Source: SAR202 cluster bacterium bin90
GTDB lineage: Bacteria > Chloroflexota > Dehalococcoidia > Lucifugimonadales > JADFKI01
Length of the DNA: 64,000 bases
Reading direction: 5' to 3'
NCBI GenBank assembly: GCA_002238855.1
Contig: MPND01000001.1
Coordinates: 105,008 to 169,007 of the forward strand
The notes under the pieces were generated by a model that searched no databases, was not told the origin of the DNA, and saw only the letters and a program-made list of their open reading frames with translations. This document shows, in pieces, positions 9,743-17,449 of the stretch (position 1 is the stretch's first letter; each line of letters opens with the position of its first letter). The position numbers and the translations under genes are program-made.

Positions 9743-10387
9743 GTGATAGATTTTGACCTGATAACGGGAATCATCCTTTCCACTCTGATCGCCTATCTGC
9801 TGGGATCGTTGCCAATTGCAGTATGGGTGAGTCGCCGTCGCAACATTGACATCTTCAACGTGGGAACAGGCTTGCCCGGCGCCTCCAATGTGCGCCGCAG
9901 CGTGGGCAATATTCCCGGTGGCCAGGTTCTCATAGGGGACATGGCAAAAGGCGCAGTCGCAATCCTCGCGGCGCGTCAGATGCAGGTGGAAGGGCTGTGG
10001 CTCGTCATGCCTTGCTTCGCCATGGTTGCAGGACATTGGAGGTCGATATTCACGGGTTTCAGAGGTGGCGACGGACTCGCCCCCCTGGGCGGTGCGATAC
10101 TTGTAATGTTCCCGCCGTTCAACGGCTTCCTCGCCGTGTTCATCGGAGCAATCGTAACTTTGGGCGGACAGAAACTGCCTTATACATCACTTCTTGGCCT
10201 CGTAGCCGGTGTTGGCGCATTGCTCTGGCTCGTCAGGACAAACTCAGCCACAGACCTCGCGCTCGCGGCGGGCGTAGGTATAATCGCGGTCCTCGTGTTA
10301 GTTCATGCGTCCGTCGGGCACCGCAGGCGAAATGCCGACGACCAGCCCTGGCCCGAACTCGACGAAGGCGAAGGTGCTATCGAATAG
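9743..10387 (+). CDS. PlsY-like glycerol-3-phosphate acyltransferase family membrane protein
   Basis: 214 residues with about five hydrophobic helices and the three PlsY motifs in order: GSLPIA (motif 1), GTGLPGASNVRR in place of the usual SGNxGAxNxxR (motif 2), and HWRSIFTGFRGGDGLAP for HxxxxFxGGKG (motif 3). The Lys to Asp change in GGKG and the altered motif 2 suggest either a divergent acyl-phosphate:G3P acyltransferase or a paralogue with a changed substrate; a canonical plsY may exist elsewhere. The start is GTG, with GGAAGAGG about ten bases upstream. An acidic tail (ELDEGEGAIE) ends the protein. Confidence 0.8.
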   Translation: MIDFDLITGIILSTLIAYLLGSLPIAVWVSRRRNIDIFNVGTGLPGASNVRRSVGNIPGGQVLIGDMAKGAVAILAARQMQVEGLWLVMPCFAMVAGHWRSIFTGFRGGDGLAPLGGAILVMFPPFNGFLAVFIGAIVTLGGQKLPYTSLLGLVAGVGALLWLVRTNSATDLALAAGVGIIAVLVLVHASVGHRRRNADDQPWPELDEGEGAIE

Positions 10388-10390
10388 TCA

Positions 10391-10414
10391 GGCCTTTCGA
10401 CGAGTATAAAGGCC
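10391..10414 (+). terminator. Weak hairpin after the plsY-like gene
   Basis: GGCCTTT (10391-10397) pairs with AAAGGCC (10408-10414), directly after the plsY-like stop codon and before the convergent Lrp-type gene. It is a seven-base-pair stem with no long U-tract, so it is only a possible intrinsic or rho-assisted terminator. Confidence 0.35.
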
Positions 10415-10476
10415 CAATGAATGTAGGTGATTGCGCTTCGCTCTCACTCACGGCTTCCTTCAAAGGCACTCGCCAA

Positions 10477-10707
10477 CTACCCCACCGACACGCTTGTGGT
10501 CGTCCGCATCACGCCTTCGATGTTGTGAATATGCTCCGTAATCAGTTCGTGAACCTTCCCCAGGTCCTCTTCCTGCACCACGGCGATGACATCATAAGGA
10601 CCGGTTACGCGTGACGCGCTCACCACATTCGCGTTCTCCATCAGCGCCCTTATAAGATCTGTCGATGTGCCGACTCTCGCTTCGATGAGCACATATGCCT
10701 TTACCAT
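10477..10707 (-). CDS. Stand-alone Lrp/AsnC ligand-binding (RAM) domain protein
   Basis: 76 residues that match only the C-terminal effector/oligomerisation domain of Lrp/AsnC regulators (beta-alpha-beta ferredoxin-like: KAYVLIEARVG, VTGPYDVIAVV, HNIEGVMRT). The DNA-binding helix-turn-helix is absent by design, as in known stand-alone RAM proteins, which bind amino acids and may modulate full-length Lrp. A strong GGAGGGG Shine-Dalgarno precedes the ATG. It is convergent with the plsY-like gene and not obviously co-transcribed with the dehydratase gene behind it, whose stop is 190 bases away. Confidence 0.88.
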   Translation of the reverse strand: MVKAYVLIEARVGTSTDLIRALMENANVVSASRVTGPYDVIAVVQEEDLGKVHELITEHIHNIEGVMRTTTSVSVG

Positions 10708-10897
10708 GATTCCCCTCCAGGTTGAACGTATATGTCAAGTAATAATAGGAAACACACACTCTTTGTTGGTCGTCGGTAAGCTGACCGGAATACGAGTGTT
10801 TCGCCGTTGCCTCTAGCCTGCCGAACCGCAGGCACTCCTGTTTAAAGGTTCACCGTCGCGAACTGAAAATATAGTAGCGGATGAGCCTGAGAAATAC

Positions 10898-12067
10898 TTA
10901 CCAGTTTGTAAAGGAGCCGTCGTTGCGACGAAGCTGCGGGGGCCAGCCCGTGGGATCGACCACATGCGCTTGAACTGCCTCCTCGTCGAAGTCAACGCCC
11001 AATCCCACCGCATCCGACGGCACGAAAGAGTATCCGTCCTCCCAGTCAATCTGCTGTGGAAAAAACTTGGTAGCGTAGCTTCCCGGACGCCGCGGCATCT
11101 CCTGAACGCCCACATTCGTTGACGCCATGCACAGGTTCACGCATGCCGCCGCGCTGACAGGCCCAAGCGGATTGTGCGGCACGATGTCTATGTAATGCGT
11201 CTCCGCCCAGTGTGTAATCTTCAGCGCCTCCGTCAGTCCGCCGACTATGCACAGGTCAATGCGCGCGTAGTTTATCAGCTCCTCCTCGATGACCTCGCGG
11301 AACGGCCACTTGCTCGCCCACTGCTCACCCGCCGCAATCGGCAGGGACACATGACGTGCAAGCGCGCGATAGCTCGTCGGGTTCTCAGAGCGCAGCGGAT
11401 CCTCGATAAAGAACGGTCGGTAAGGCTCCAGTGCCCTGCACAGCGCCACCGAGTGCGCCGTGTCCAGCCGTGTATGTATGTCCAGGCACATCTGAATGTC
11501 CGGACCCACAGCCTCGCGCACCAGCGCCATCTGCTCTTCCGCGATCCGCATCGACTCCACCGGCTCCAACAGCCCGTCCATCCCTTGGTACTCGAACACG
11601 CCGCCCGTCTCAGCCAGCCCCCAGCGCACGAACTTCCAGCCTTCCGCCACTGCCTTCTTGGAGTTCGCAATCAGCTCCTCGGTCGTGCTGCCCTGCGTGT
11701 GCGGATACGACACAACCTTGTCCCTCACGGGCCCGCCAAGCAGCTTGTACACGGGCATTTTCAGCGCCTTGCCCTTGATGTCCCACAGCGCGATGTCAAT
11801 CGCGCTTATCGCGCAGCAATACACCTTGTCCGCCGGAAAGAACCCGCCCCTGAACATACGCTGCCACAGCCGTTCTGTACTGAAGGGATCCTCACCTATG
11901 ACAAACTGCGACAGGTGCTCTATCGCGCTGGCGACGGCGTTACCCCAGCGCGGTATGCCCACCTCGCCGAGTCCGTATATACCCTCGTCCGTCTCTACCT
12001 TGGCAATGAAATACAGTTTGCCTTCATCGTCCTCGAAAGCATAGCTCCTGATTGCCGTAACCTTCAT
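10898..12067 (-). CDS. Enolase-superfamily sugar-acid dehydratase, galactonate-dehydratase-like
   Basis: 389 residues with the mandelate racemase/muconate lactonising enzyme N-terminal cap and the catalytic barrel. Metal ligands are readable as CLDIHTR (Asp, with the neighbouring His acid catalyst), FIEDP (Glu) and AAGEQ (Glu), and the base as VPHNPLGP (His). This D-x-H / E / E / H set is the arrangement known for D-galactonate dehydratase (DgoD) and its relatives. The likely role is syn-dehydration of an aldonic acid to a 2-keto-3-deoxy acid; the true sugar is undetermined. GGGAGAGG precedes the ATG. A second superfamily member lies at 14989-16167. Confidence 0.9.
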   Translation of the reverse strand: MKVTAIRSYAFEDDEGKLYFIAKVETDEGIYGLGEVGIPRWGNAVASAIEHLSQFVIGEDPFSTERLWQRMFRGGFFPADKVYCCAISAIDIALWDIKGKALKMPVYKLLGGPVRDKVVSYPHTQGSTTEELIANSKKAVAEGWKFVRWGLAETGGVFEYQGMDGLLEPVESMRIAEEQMALVREAVGPDIQMCLDIHTRLDTAHSVALCRALEPYRPFFIEDPLRSENPTSYRALARHVSLPIAAGEQWASKWPFREVIEEELINYARIDLCIVGGLTEALKITHWAETHYIDIVPHNPLGPVSAAACVNLCMASTNVGVQEMPRRPGSYATKFFPQQIDWEDGYSFVPSDAVGLGVDFDEEAVQAHVVDPTGWPPQLRRNDGSFTNW

Positions 12068-12285
12068 GAAAAAGCCTCTCCCAAGCCGTCTGGAATGTGC
12101 GCCAATACGATAACGAAGTATGGGTTGAGGGTCAAGCGCGGCATTTTCTACACTCGCTCCTTTGGGGGAGGTTTAGAATGGAAGAGAAATTCGCGCTTCA
12201 ATGTGTAGTTAGTCGCTTCGATCTGAATTAAGATAGCGTCTAAATACAAGCCTGTATAGGAATGCGCCATTAAGGAGATTCCAAC

Positions 12286-13020
12286 ATGACAACCCATCCA
12301 AGTATGAACGACCTTTTTGGTCTGCTGGACAAGTGGCGGCATTTCCCCGCCTTCCCGCTCGAACCCCGCTCCGAAGTCCTCTTCGCCCTCTTCCTACCAA
12401 CGATAATGGAATCGTGCATCGGTGTTAAGATCAACCCATTAGTAATCCCACAGTTCCCTCTGAAGAAAGAAGGAAATAACCAGTCCAATAATGTTGACTT
12501 CTTCGCTCTGTCAGAAGACGGTAAATGTGGCTACCTAATCGAACTCAAGACTGATATGAGATCTCGAAGGGGAAATCAGGACAAATATCTTGATAAAGCA
12601 ATTGAGAAGAACCTGCACGCCAAATTGTGCGACTACAAGAAAATCTTGAAATCAGCAACGGATGATAAGTACGCTAGGCAGAAGTATTATCACATGTCGA
12701 AATCCTTATCCAGACTACGTCTCATTGAGTTGCCAAGCGAACTTGAAAGTACAATATACCCGCATATGTCAGGAGGTGTGGACAGATTCCGAGTGAGGAA
12801 ACTCATTGATGACATCTGCATCCTCAAATCACCTCTTCTCGAAGTGGTCTATGTTCAACCCTATCAATCGAAAGAAGACAAGTGTGACGACAATCGATTC
12901 CATTACATCTACTTCGATGAACTTGCCAACATCGTCGAAACTCATGGCGATATGGGCGGACTGTTCGCTGGCTATCTTCGAAAATGGACAACCGATCCCG
13001 CCACCCATCCACCCCGCTAG
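12286..13020 (+). CDS. Uncharacterised PD-(D/E)XK nuclease-like protein
   Basis: 244 residues that I do not recognise as a named family. The segment NVDFF...YLIELKTD places Asp71, Glu86 and Lys88 in the spacing of a PD-(D/E)XK core, with a Gln98 shortly after (GNQDKYL) as in many restriction-like folds. The gene is clearly AT-richer than its surroundings: the two sequence lines starting 12541 and 12601 count to 38 % and 42 % GC, against 55 % for the line at 13501 in the next gene. AAGGAG lies well placed before the ATG. It is followed 17 bases later by the DUF2779 nuclease gene, suggesting a functional pair. Horizontal acquisition is likely but inferred. Confidence 0.75.
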   Translation: MTTHPSMNDLFGLLDKWRHFPAFPLEPRSEVLFALFLPTIMESCIGVKINPLVIPQFPLKKEGNNQSNNVDFFALSEDGKCGYLIELKTDMRSRRGNQDKYLDKAIEKNLHAKLCDYKKILKSATDDKYARQKYYHMSKSLSRLRLIELPSELESTIYPHMSGGVDRFRVRKLIDDICILKSPLLEVVYVQPYQSKEDKCDDNRFHYIYFDELANIVETHGDMGGLFAGYLRKWTTDPATHPPR

Positions 13021-13037
13021 ACCGTAAGTAACAAGGT

Positions 13038-14534
13038 TTGACATTGCCCCCACGCCGCCTCTCCAAGTCCCGTTACATGGCTGGCCATCAGTGCCACCTT
13101 CGTCTCTGGCACGACATCCACGATCGGCGTCTCAGGCCGCCCATAGGTGAAGCACAACAGGCGATATTCGACACAGGCCATCAAGTAGGAGATTTGGCGC
13201 GTGACCGCTACCCTGGCGGTCATTTCGTAGAGCACGATTACCGTAACATCCCCGCCGCACTATCCGAAACGCAGCGCCTCATCGAGGAAGACGCCGCACC
13301 CGCCCTCTTCGAGCCGGCATTCCAGTACAACAACGTTCTCGCTCGCGTCGATGTGCTTGAATGCATCCCGGATGGCGGCTGGCGCATCGTCGAAGTGAAG
13401 TCAACCACTCGATGTAAGCCTGAGCACATCCCTGACGTAGCAGTGCAGCTATGGGTGCTGCGCGGCGCCGGCTTGGACATTCGAGAAGCGGGAGTGCTGA
13501 CGCTCAATCGCGATTACATTTACGACGGGATTCAGCTCGACCTCGACGCACTGTTCGCGTTCCATCCCGTTCTCGACGAAGCCGATGCTCTGCTCGAAAG
13601 CATCGGAACAGAAATTTCCGACATGCAGACAATGCTCGCCGCAGACTCCGCACCGGATATTCAGCCCAGTCAACACTGCTTCAAGCCGTATGAATGCCCG
13701 TACTACGCGCACTGCACTAGGAATATCCCTCAGCCGGAACACGGCATCCGCGAACTTTCAGGAATCAGTGCCGACCGGCGCGAGCAACTGGAATCTATGG
13801 GCGTTACCGAAGTACGCGATGTTCCGGCCAACTTCCCGCTCAATCAATTACAGTCAGTCATTCGCCAAGCAGTAATTGACGGAGGCGACACCGTACATGG
13901 CGACTTGGCGCGTTCGCTCGCCGGAATAGCACCCCCCGTACGCCACCTTGACTTCGAAACCTTTCAGCCTGCCATCCCTCGATTCGCCGGCACACGCCCC
14001 TACGACCAGATTCCCTTCCTCTTCTCAGTCCGAACTGAGCTTGATGAGTTGTCTCACGACCATACGGATTACTTGCACGAGGACGACAGCGACCCGAGAC
14101 CAGCACTTATTGAGCGACTGCTTGAGGCGCTTGGACACGAAGGAAGTATCTGCACATATTCCAGTTTCGAGCGAATGCAGCTAAAGGCGCTTGCGGCAGC
14201 CTTCCCGCAGTACACAGACGCGCTCGATGACATAATCGCGCGCCTTGTTGATCTATTGCCGATAGTAAGTGGGAATTACTATCACCCGGACTTTCACGGT
14301 TCATTCTCGATTAAGTCCGTGCTGCCGGTCGTTGCTCCCGGATTGGGCTACGACGACCTGAAAATTGCCGACGGTCAACTGGCCTCGATTTGGTACGCTC
14401 GTGCCCTGGCAAGCGTCAATTCGACCGAGAAACGTCAGATATTCGATAATCTCCGCAAATATTGCGCTCGTGACACGCTGGCAATGGTAGAACTGCGTAA
14501 GACGCTCCTTGCGGTGATGCAGGCAAACACCTAG
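13038..14534 (+). CDS. DUF2779 family nuclease: Cas4/RecB-like domain fused to DEDD-type exonuclease-like domain
   Basis: 498 residues from a TTG start. The N-terminal half looks like a Cas4/AddB-type PD-(D/E)XK domain: Asp105, then EVK (Glu119, Lys121), Gln137, and four Cys (C19 and C214, C220, C226 in CFKPYECPYYAHC), the arrangement that binds a 4Fe-4S cluster in Cas4. A helix-hairpin-helix-like stretch (ISADRREQLESMGV) follows. The C-terminal half begins HLDFETF (Asp305, Glu307) and ends CARDTLAMVEL, as in RNase H-fold DEDD exonucleases. DUF2779 proteins have no established function. The protein sits between an AT-rich nuclease-like ORF and a small zincin, all co-directional. Confidence 0.85.
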   Translation: MTLPPRRLSKSRYMAGHQCHLRLWHDIHDRRLRPPIGEAQQAIFDTGHQVGDLARDRYPGGHFVEHDYRNIPAALSETQRLIEEDAAPALFEPAFQYNNVLARVDVLECIPDGGWRIVEVKSTTRCKPEHIPDVAVQLWVLRGAGLDIREAGVLTLNRDYIYDGIQLDLDALFAFHPVLDEADALLESIGTEISDMQTMLAADSAPDIQPSQHCFKPYECPYYAHCTRNIPQPEHGIRELSGISADRREQLESMGVTEVRDVPANFPLNQLQSVIRQAVIDGGDTVHGDLARSLAGIAPPVRHLDFETFQPAIPRFAGTRPYDQIPFLFSVRTELDELSHDHTDYLHEDDSDPRPALIERLLEALGHEGSICTYSSFERMQLKALAAAFPQYTDALDDIIARLVDLLPIVSGNYYHPDFHGSFSIKSVLPVVAPGLGYDDLKIADGQLASIWYARALASVNSTEKRQIFDNLRKYCARDTLAMVELRKTLLAVMQANT

Positions 14535-14590
14535 CGTAAATTGCGACCTATTCCTTGCCCCCTCAATCCCCTCCTGCTACACTTCCACGC

Positions 14591-14953
14591 ATGACTCGCA
14601 CCGAATTTGAACTCCTTGTCGTGCAGGCGCTGGACAGCATCCCTGAAGACCTACGACTCCGCCTCGAAAACGTGGATATCGTCGTGGACGATGCGCCGAG
14701 CAAAGAGCAGCTGGTAGGTTCCGGAATCGAGGATGGCAATATCCTCTTGGGCCTGTACGAAGGGTTGCCCCTCACCGACCGATATAACTACGATATGGTG
14801 CTGCCCGACAAGATAACCCTCTTTCAGCAGCCCATCGAATCCATCTGTCAGTCCGACGAAGACATCATCCGCGAAGTGCAGGTCACTGTGGTTCACGAGG
14901 TCGCACACCACTTCGGCATTGACGACGAGCGCCTGCACCAGTTCGGACTCTAG
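14591..14953 (+). CDS. Small zincin-like metallopeptidase family protein
   Basis: 120 residues. The family (DUF1025-type, minimal metallopeptidase) is recognised by its MTRTEFE opening, LPDKITLFQQPI and the C-terminal HEVAHHFGIDDERL, an HExxH motif (His102, Glu103, His106) with a following Asp. The ATG at 14591 is preferred over the TTG at 14555 because it gives the family-typical start, although neither has a strong ribosome-binding site. The biological substrate is unknown. It starts 56 bases after the DUF2779 gene and ends 35 bases before the next dehydratase. Confidence 0.88.
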   Translation: MTRTEFELLVVQALDSIPEDLRLRLENVDIVVDDAPSKEQLVGSGIEDGNILLGLYEGLPLTDRYNYDMVLPDKITLFQQPIESICQSDEDIIREVQVTVVHEVAHHFGIDDERLHQFGL

Positions 14954-14988
14954 CGCCCGCGTCTGCCCTAAATTTCAGGAGTACCCTA

Positions 14989-16167
14989 ATGAAAATCAAG
15001 TCAATCAAGGCCGTCGCCGTTGATCTGAGACCCAGCCCAAAGACGGCGCCCCGCGTGCCAAAGCTTGAAGTGCCCGATTGGGTAAGCCCCACGATGATGT
15101 ACACGGAGTTCAGCAAGTCCGACTTCAGCGCGCCGTGGGGACGCACTGCCTGCGTCGTAACCGCCGAGGACGGCACATGGGGACTTGGTGTCACCATCAA
15201 CAGCGCGCCCGTCAACAGCATCATCAACGATCAGTTTGCACCCATCCTTGTCGGCCAAAACTGCATGGCGACCGAAAAAGCCTGGGATATGATGCAGCGT
15301 GCCACCAGCTCATACGGCAACGTCGGCCTGGCAAGCTACGCCATCAGTGCCGTGGACAACGCCCTTTGGGACCTCAAGGGCAAACTGCTCGGCAAGCCCG
15401 TCTATGAACTGCTCGGCGGCCCGCAGAAAGACAAGATTTTCTGCTACGCCAGCAACACCGACACATCCTATGGCGTGGCGAACAGCATAGACTGGTTCTT
15501 GGAACTGGGCTTCAAGGCGGTCAAGCTCTTCGTTCCGCACGGCCCGCATGAGGGCATCGAAGGCTTGAACAAGAATGTCGAGCTTGTCGCACGCACTCGC
15601 GAGCAGATCGGCGATGATGTAGAGCTGATGCTGGACGCCTGGATCTCCCTGAACACCGAGTATGTCGTACGCCTGTCAGAAGCGTTGAAGCCGTATCGCA
15701 TCAAATGGCTGGAAGACTATCTGCCGCCTTATGACTTCGACAGCTACATCAAGGTGCGCGAGCGCGTCCCCCATCAGATACTCGCCACCGGAGAGCACTG
15801 GCACACCATACACCCATTCGCGCTGGCGGCAGGGCAGGGGCTCGTAGACATAATGCAGCCCGACGTCGCATGGGTCGGCGGCATAACCGCAATCGTCCGC
15901 ATTTGCCACATAGCCGAGGCGCACGGGCAGACGGTCATCGCGCACGGCGGCATGAACTATCCCTATGGACAGCATCTGTCCTACGCCATGCCAGCCATCG
16001 TCTGGGGTGAGCGCTCCGAGGGCGTGTCTCCTCCGGGTGTACCTCTCGAAGAGATGGTTGTGCTGCCCGGAACTCCCGCAATCAAAGACGGCTACCTGAC
16101 TCCCAGCGATGCCCCAGGCTTCGGCTTTGAGATCACAACGGAGTGGCTGGAGAGCAGGGCAGAGTAA
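14989..16167 (+). CDS. Enolase-superfamily dehydratase, L-rhamnonate-dehydratase-like
   Basis: 392 residues of the mandelate racemase group. The catalytic barrel shows LMLDAW (Asp), WLEDYLPPYD (Glu), TGEHWHT (Glu), QPDVAWVGG (Asp) and IAHGGMN (His); the Asp-His dyad and the EDYLPP/GEH motifs resemble L-rhamnonate dehydratase. It is clearly distinct from the galactonate-type protein at 10898-12067. It probably dehydrates an acid sugar or a related hydroxy acid to the 2-keto-3-deoxy product; the exact substrate is inference. AGGAG lies well placed before the ATG. Confidence 0.88.
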   Translation: MKIKSIKAVAVDLRPSPKTAPRVPKLEVPDWVSPTMMYTEFSKSDFSAPWGRTACVVTAEDGTWGLGVTINSAPVNSIINDQFAPILVGQNCMATEKAWDMMQRATSSYGNVGLASYAISAVDNALWDLKGKLLGKPVYELLGGPQKDKIFCYASNTDTSYGVANSIDWFLELGFKAVKLFVPHGPHEGIEGLNKNVELVARTREQIGDDVELMLDAWISLNTEYVVRLSEALKPYRIKWLEDYLPPYDFDSYIKVRERVPHQILATGEHWHTIHPFALAAGQGLVDIMQPDVAWVGGITAIVRICHIAEAHGQTVIAHGGMNYPYGQHLSYAMPAIVWGERSEGVSPPGVPLEEMVVLPGTPAIKDGYLTPSDAPGFGFEITTEWLESRAE

Positions 16168-16192
16168 CCGCACTGCCTTACCCACCAGTGAA

Positions 16193-16248
16193 GAGCCTGT
16201 CTAGCGCATTCCATTCGAGTGAATGAACTTCGACAGGCTCCAGGTGAG
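16193..16248. repeat. Nested palindrome, CTTCGACAGGCTC-type dispersed element
   Basis: GAGCCTGTC (16193-16201) pairs with GACAGGCTC (16232-16240), and an inner CATTC/GAATG stem lies between them. The 3' half ACTTCGACAGGCTC, read on the opposite strand, resembles the GAGCCTGTCTTGAGC...GTCGAAGG element at 59.74 kb, so this is probably one member of a dispersed palindromic repeat family. It lies between the convergent dehydratase and MOSC genes, where it may also act as a bidirectional transcription barrier. Confidence 0.6.
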
Positions 16249-16264
16249 TTACAGTTTGCAGGTA

Positions 16265-16822
16265 CTAGAGCTTCCGCACCACATCGCCTACCGACACCTT
16301 GCCGGGTTGAATAACCCAGGTGTTGATTCCCCGCAAGCATAGATCGCGCCCCACGGCAGAGTTCACGAACTTCATCGCGTCTGCGCCAAAGCGCTCCACG
16401 AACTTACCGCAACCGGTGTGAGGCTTGGCAGATACTTCCAGCACCGCCTCGCCAATTGACAGGCGTGTTCCCGGCGGCAGGTTCTCCCTGCTGATGTCCA
16501 TCTCCACATAAAACTGATCGCCTGCCAAGTGCCAGCGATCCTTGTCCTGCGCTACCAGCTCGGTCACGCGCGAGTTCATGATCGTTATCTGGCATTCCGG
16601 ATCGGCCGACCCGTCCGCCGTCTGGCCGCTGCCACGAGCCTTCCAGTTGTCTCCAACAAGCCCTTCCGCTGTGTCGAGCTGACCCTCTTCCACAACCTCG
16701 CGCTCAAGCGTCTCAGGCCGCCGCACAATCATGTGTACGACACCGGCGTCCTTCGGTGCATCCTGTACTTTGTCCAGACCGGCTTCGAGTTCCGTCATAG
16801 ATAGGTGTTGTACCGCTACCAT
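16265..16822 (-). CDS. MOSC domain protein
   Basis: 185 residues with a MOSC (molybdenum cofactor sulfurase C-terminal) beta-barrel. Typical features are GLVGDNWKARGSG, ITIMNSRV, GDQFYVEMDIS, NLPPGTRLSIG and the key cysteine in PHTGCGKFVERFG. The domain is associated with sulfur carriage or handling of molybdenum-bound substrates. GGAG lies six bases before the ATG. It is downstream of the toxin gene on the same strand (76-base gap) but is functionally unrelated as far as can be seen. Confidence 0.88.
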   Translation of the reverse strand: MVAVQHLSMTELEAGLDKVQDAPKDAGVVHMIVRRPETLEREVVEEGQLDTAEGLVGDNWKARGSGQTADGSADPECQITIMNSRVTELVAQDKDRWHLAGDQFYVEMDISRENLPPGTRLSIGEAVLEVSAKPHTGCGKFVERFGADAMKFVNSAVGRDLCLRGINTWVIQPGKVSVGDVVRKL

Positions 16823-16898
16823 TAGATTCTCCTTCTGTCCGCTAGCTTATCTTATACGACTTTCAAAAGCTCCAAATCAGGACTTGAGTGCATGTGTA

Positions 16899-17165
16899 TC
16901 ATAGATTCCGATATGTACTTTTGTTTCTGAGAGACACACGCGCTACTGACACGATCTGCCGAGAATCCACAATCTCATAGATAATTCTGTATCGGCCTGC
17001 CCTAATGCGCCAGAAAGGGTTGTTTCCTTTCATTTTTACACTTCCGACAAGTCGTGGATTACCGGATAACCTTGTAAGAGAGCGCTGGATGCGGAGCACC
17101 GCATCAGGAGAAAGACGTCTGAGTTGTCTTCGAGCAGCAGTGGACAATTCGACTCTGTAAGCCAA
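16899..17165 (-). CDS. RelE/ParE-family toxin
   Basis: 88-residue basic protein with the RelE/ParE fold: VELSTAARRQLRRLSPD helix pair, GNPRLVGSVKMKG, then WRIRAGRYRIIYEI, the conserved catalytic/core strand pair. RelE types cleave ribosome-bound mRNA and ParE types inhibit gyrase; the sequence alone does not separate them. The start is a TTG located one codon after the stop of the antitoxin gene and in the same reading frame (TAA CCG TTG), so expression probably depends on translational coupling or rare stop-codon readthrough. Confidence 0.87.
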   Translation of the reverse strand: MAYRVELSTAARRQLRRLSPDAVLRIQRSLTRLSGNPRLVGSVKMKGNNPFWRIRAGRYRIIYEIVDSRQIVSVARVSLRNKSTYRNL

Positions 17166-17168
17166 CGG

Positions 17169-17414
17169 TTACACTTTTTTCTCCTTCTCTAAGCCCTCAA
17201 AGAATTCGCCAGCCTCTGTACCACCGTTCTCCCACCAGTCCCGACTGGCAGCCTTAATCTCATCCATCTCAAGTTCGTCCATTTCAGTGTCTATCAACCA
17301 CTGCTTCACCGCTTCTTTGATGATTTCCTGAACACTGCATCCGTATTTGGCCGCCGACGCCTCAAGAGCAGCGCACAATTTGTCGTCCTCTAAGAGCAAT
17401 GATACTTCTTGCAT
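17169..17414 (-). CDS. Antitoxin of the RelE/ParE-type module (ribbon-helix-helix-like)
   Basis: 81-residue acidic protein from ATG 17414, which has a strong GGGGAAGG upstream; the longer ORF start at 17456 overlaps herA and lacks support. The N-terminus (VSLLLEDDKLCAALEAS, then a helix SVQEIIKEAVKQWL) resembles ribbon-helix-helix DNA-binding antitoxins; the C-terminus is acidic and Trp/Glu-rich, as expected for a toxin-binding tail. It lies immediately behind herA (35-base gap) and in front of the toxin (3-base gap), so the TA pair may ride on the herA-nurA transcript. Confidence 0.82.
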   Translation of the reverse strand: MQEVSLLLEDDKLCAALEASAAKYGCSVQEIIKEAVKQWLIDTEMDELEMDEIKAASRDWWENGGTEAGEFFEGLEKEKKV

Positions 17415-17449
17415 AGCGCCTTCCCCTTGATTATCCAAGTGACCGCATT

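Noticed and set aside
11174-12208. 344-residue plus-strand ORF opposite the galactonate-type dehydratase
   Set aside because: No recognisable domain; the opposite strand encodes a complete enolase-superfamily enzyme with all catalytic residues.
12286-14953. A CRISPR adaptation module because of the Cas4-like domain
   Set aside because: No cas1, cas2 or array is present. DUF2779 proteins occur without CRISPR, so only the fold similarity is claimed.
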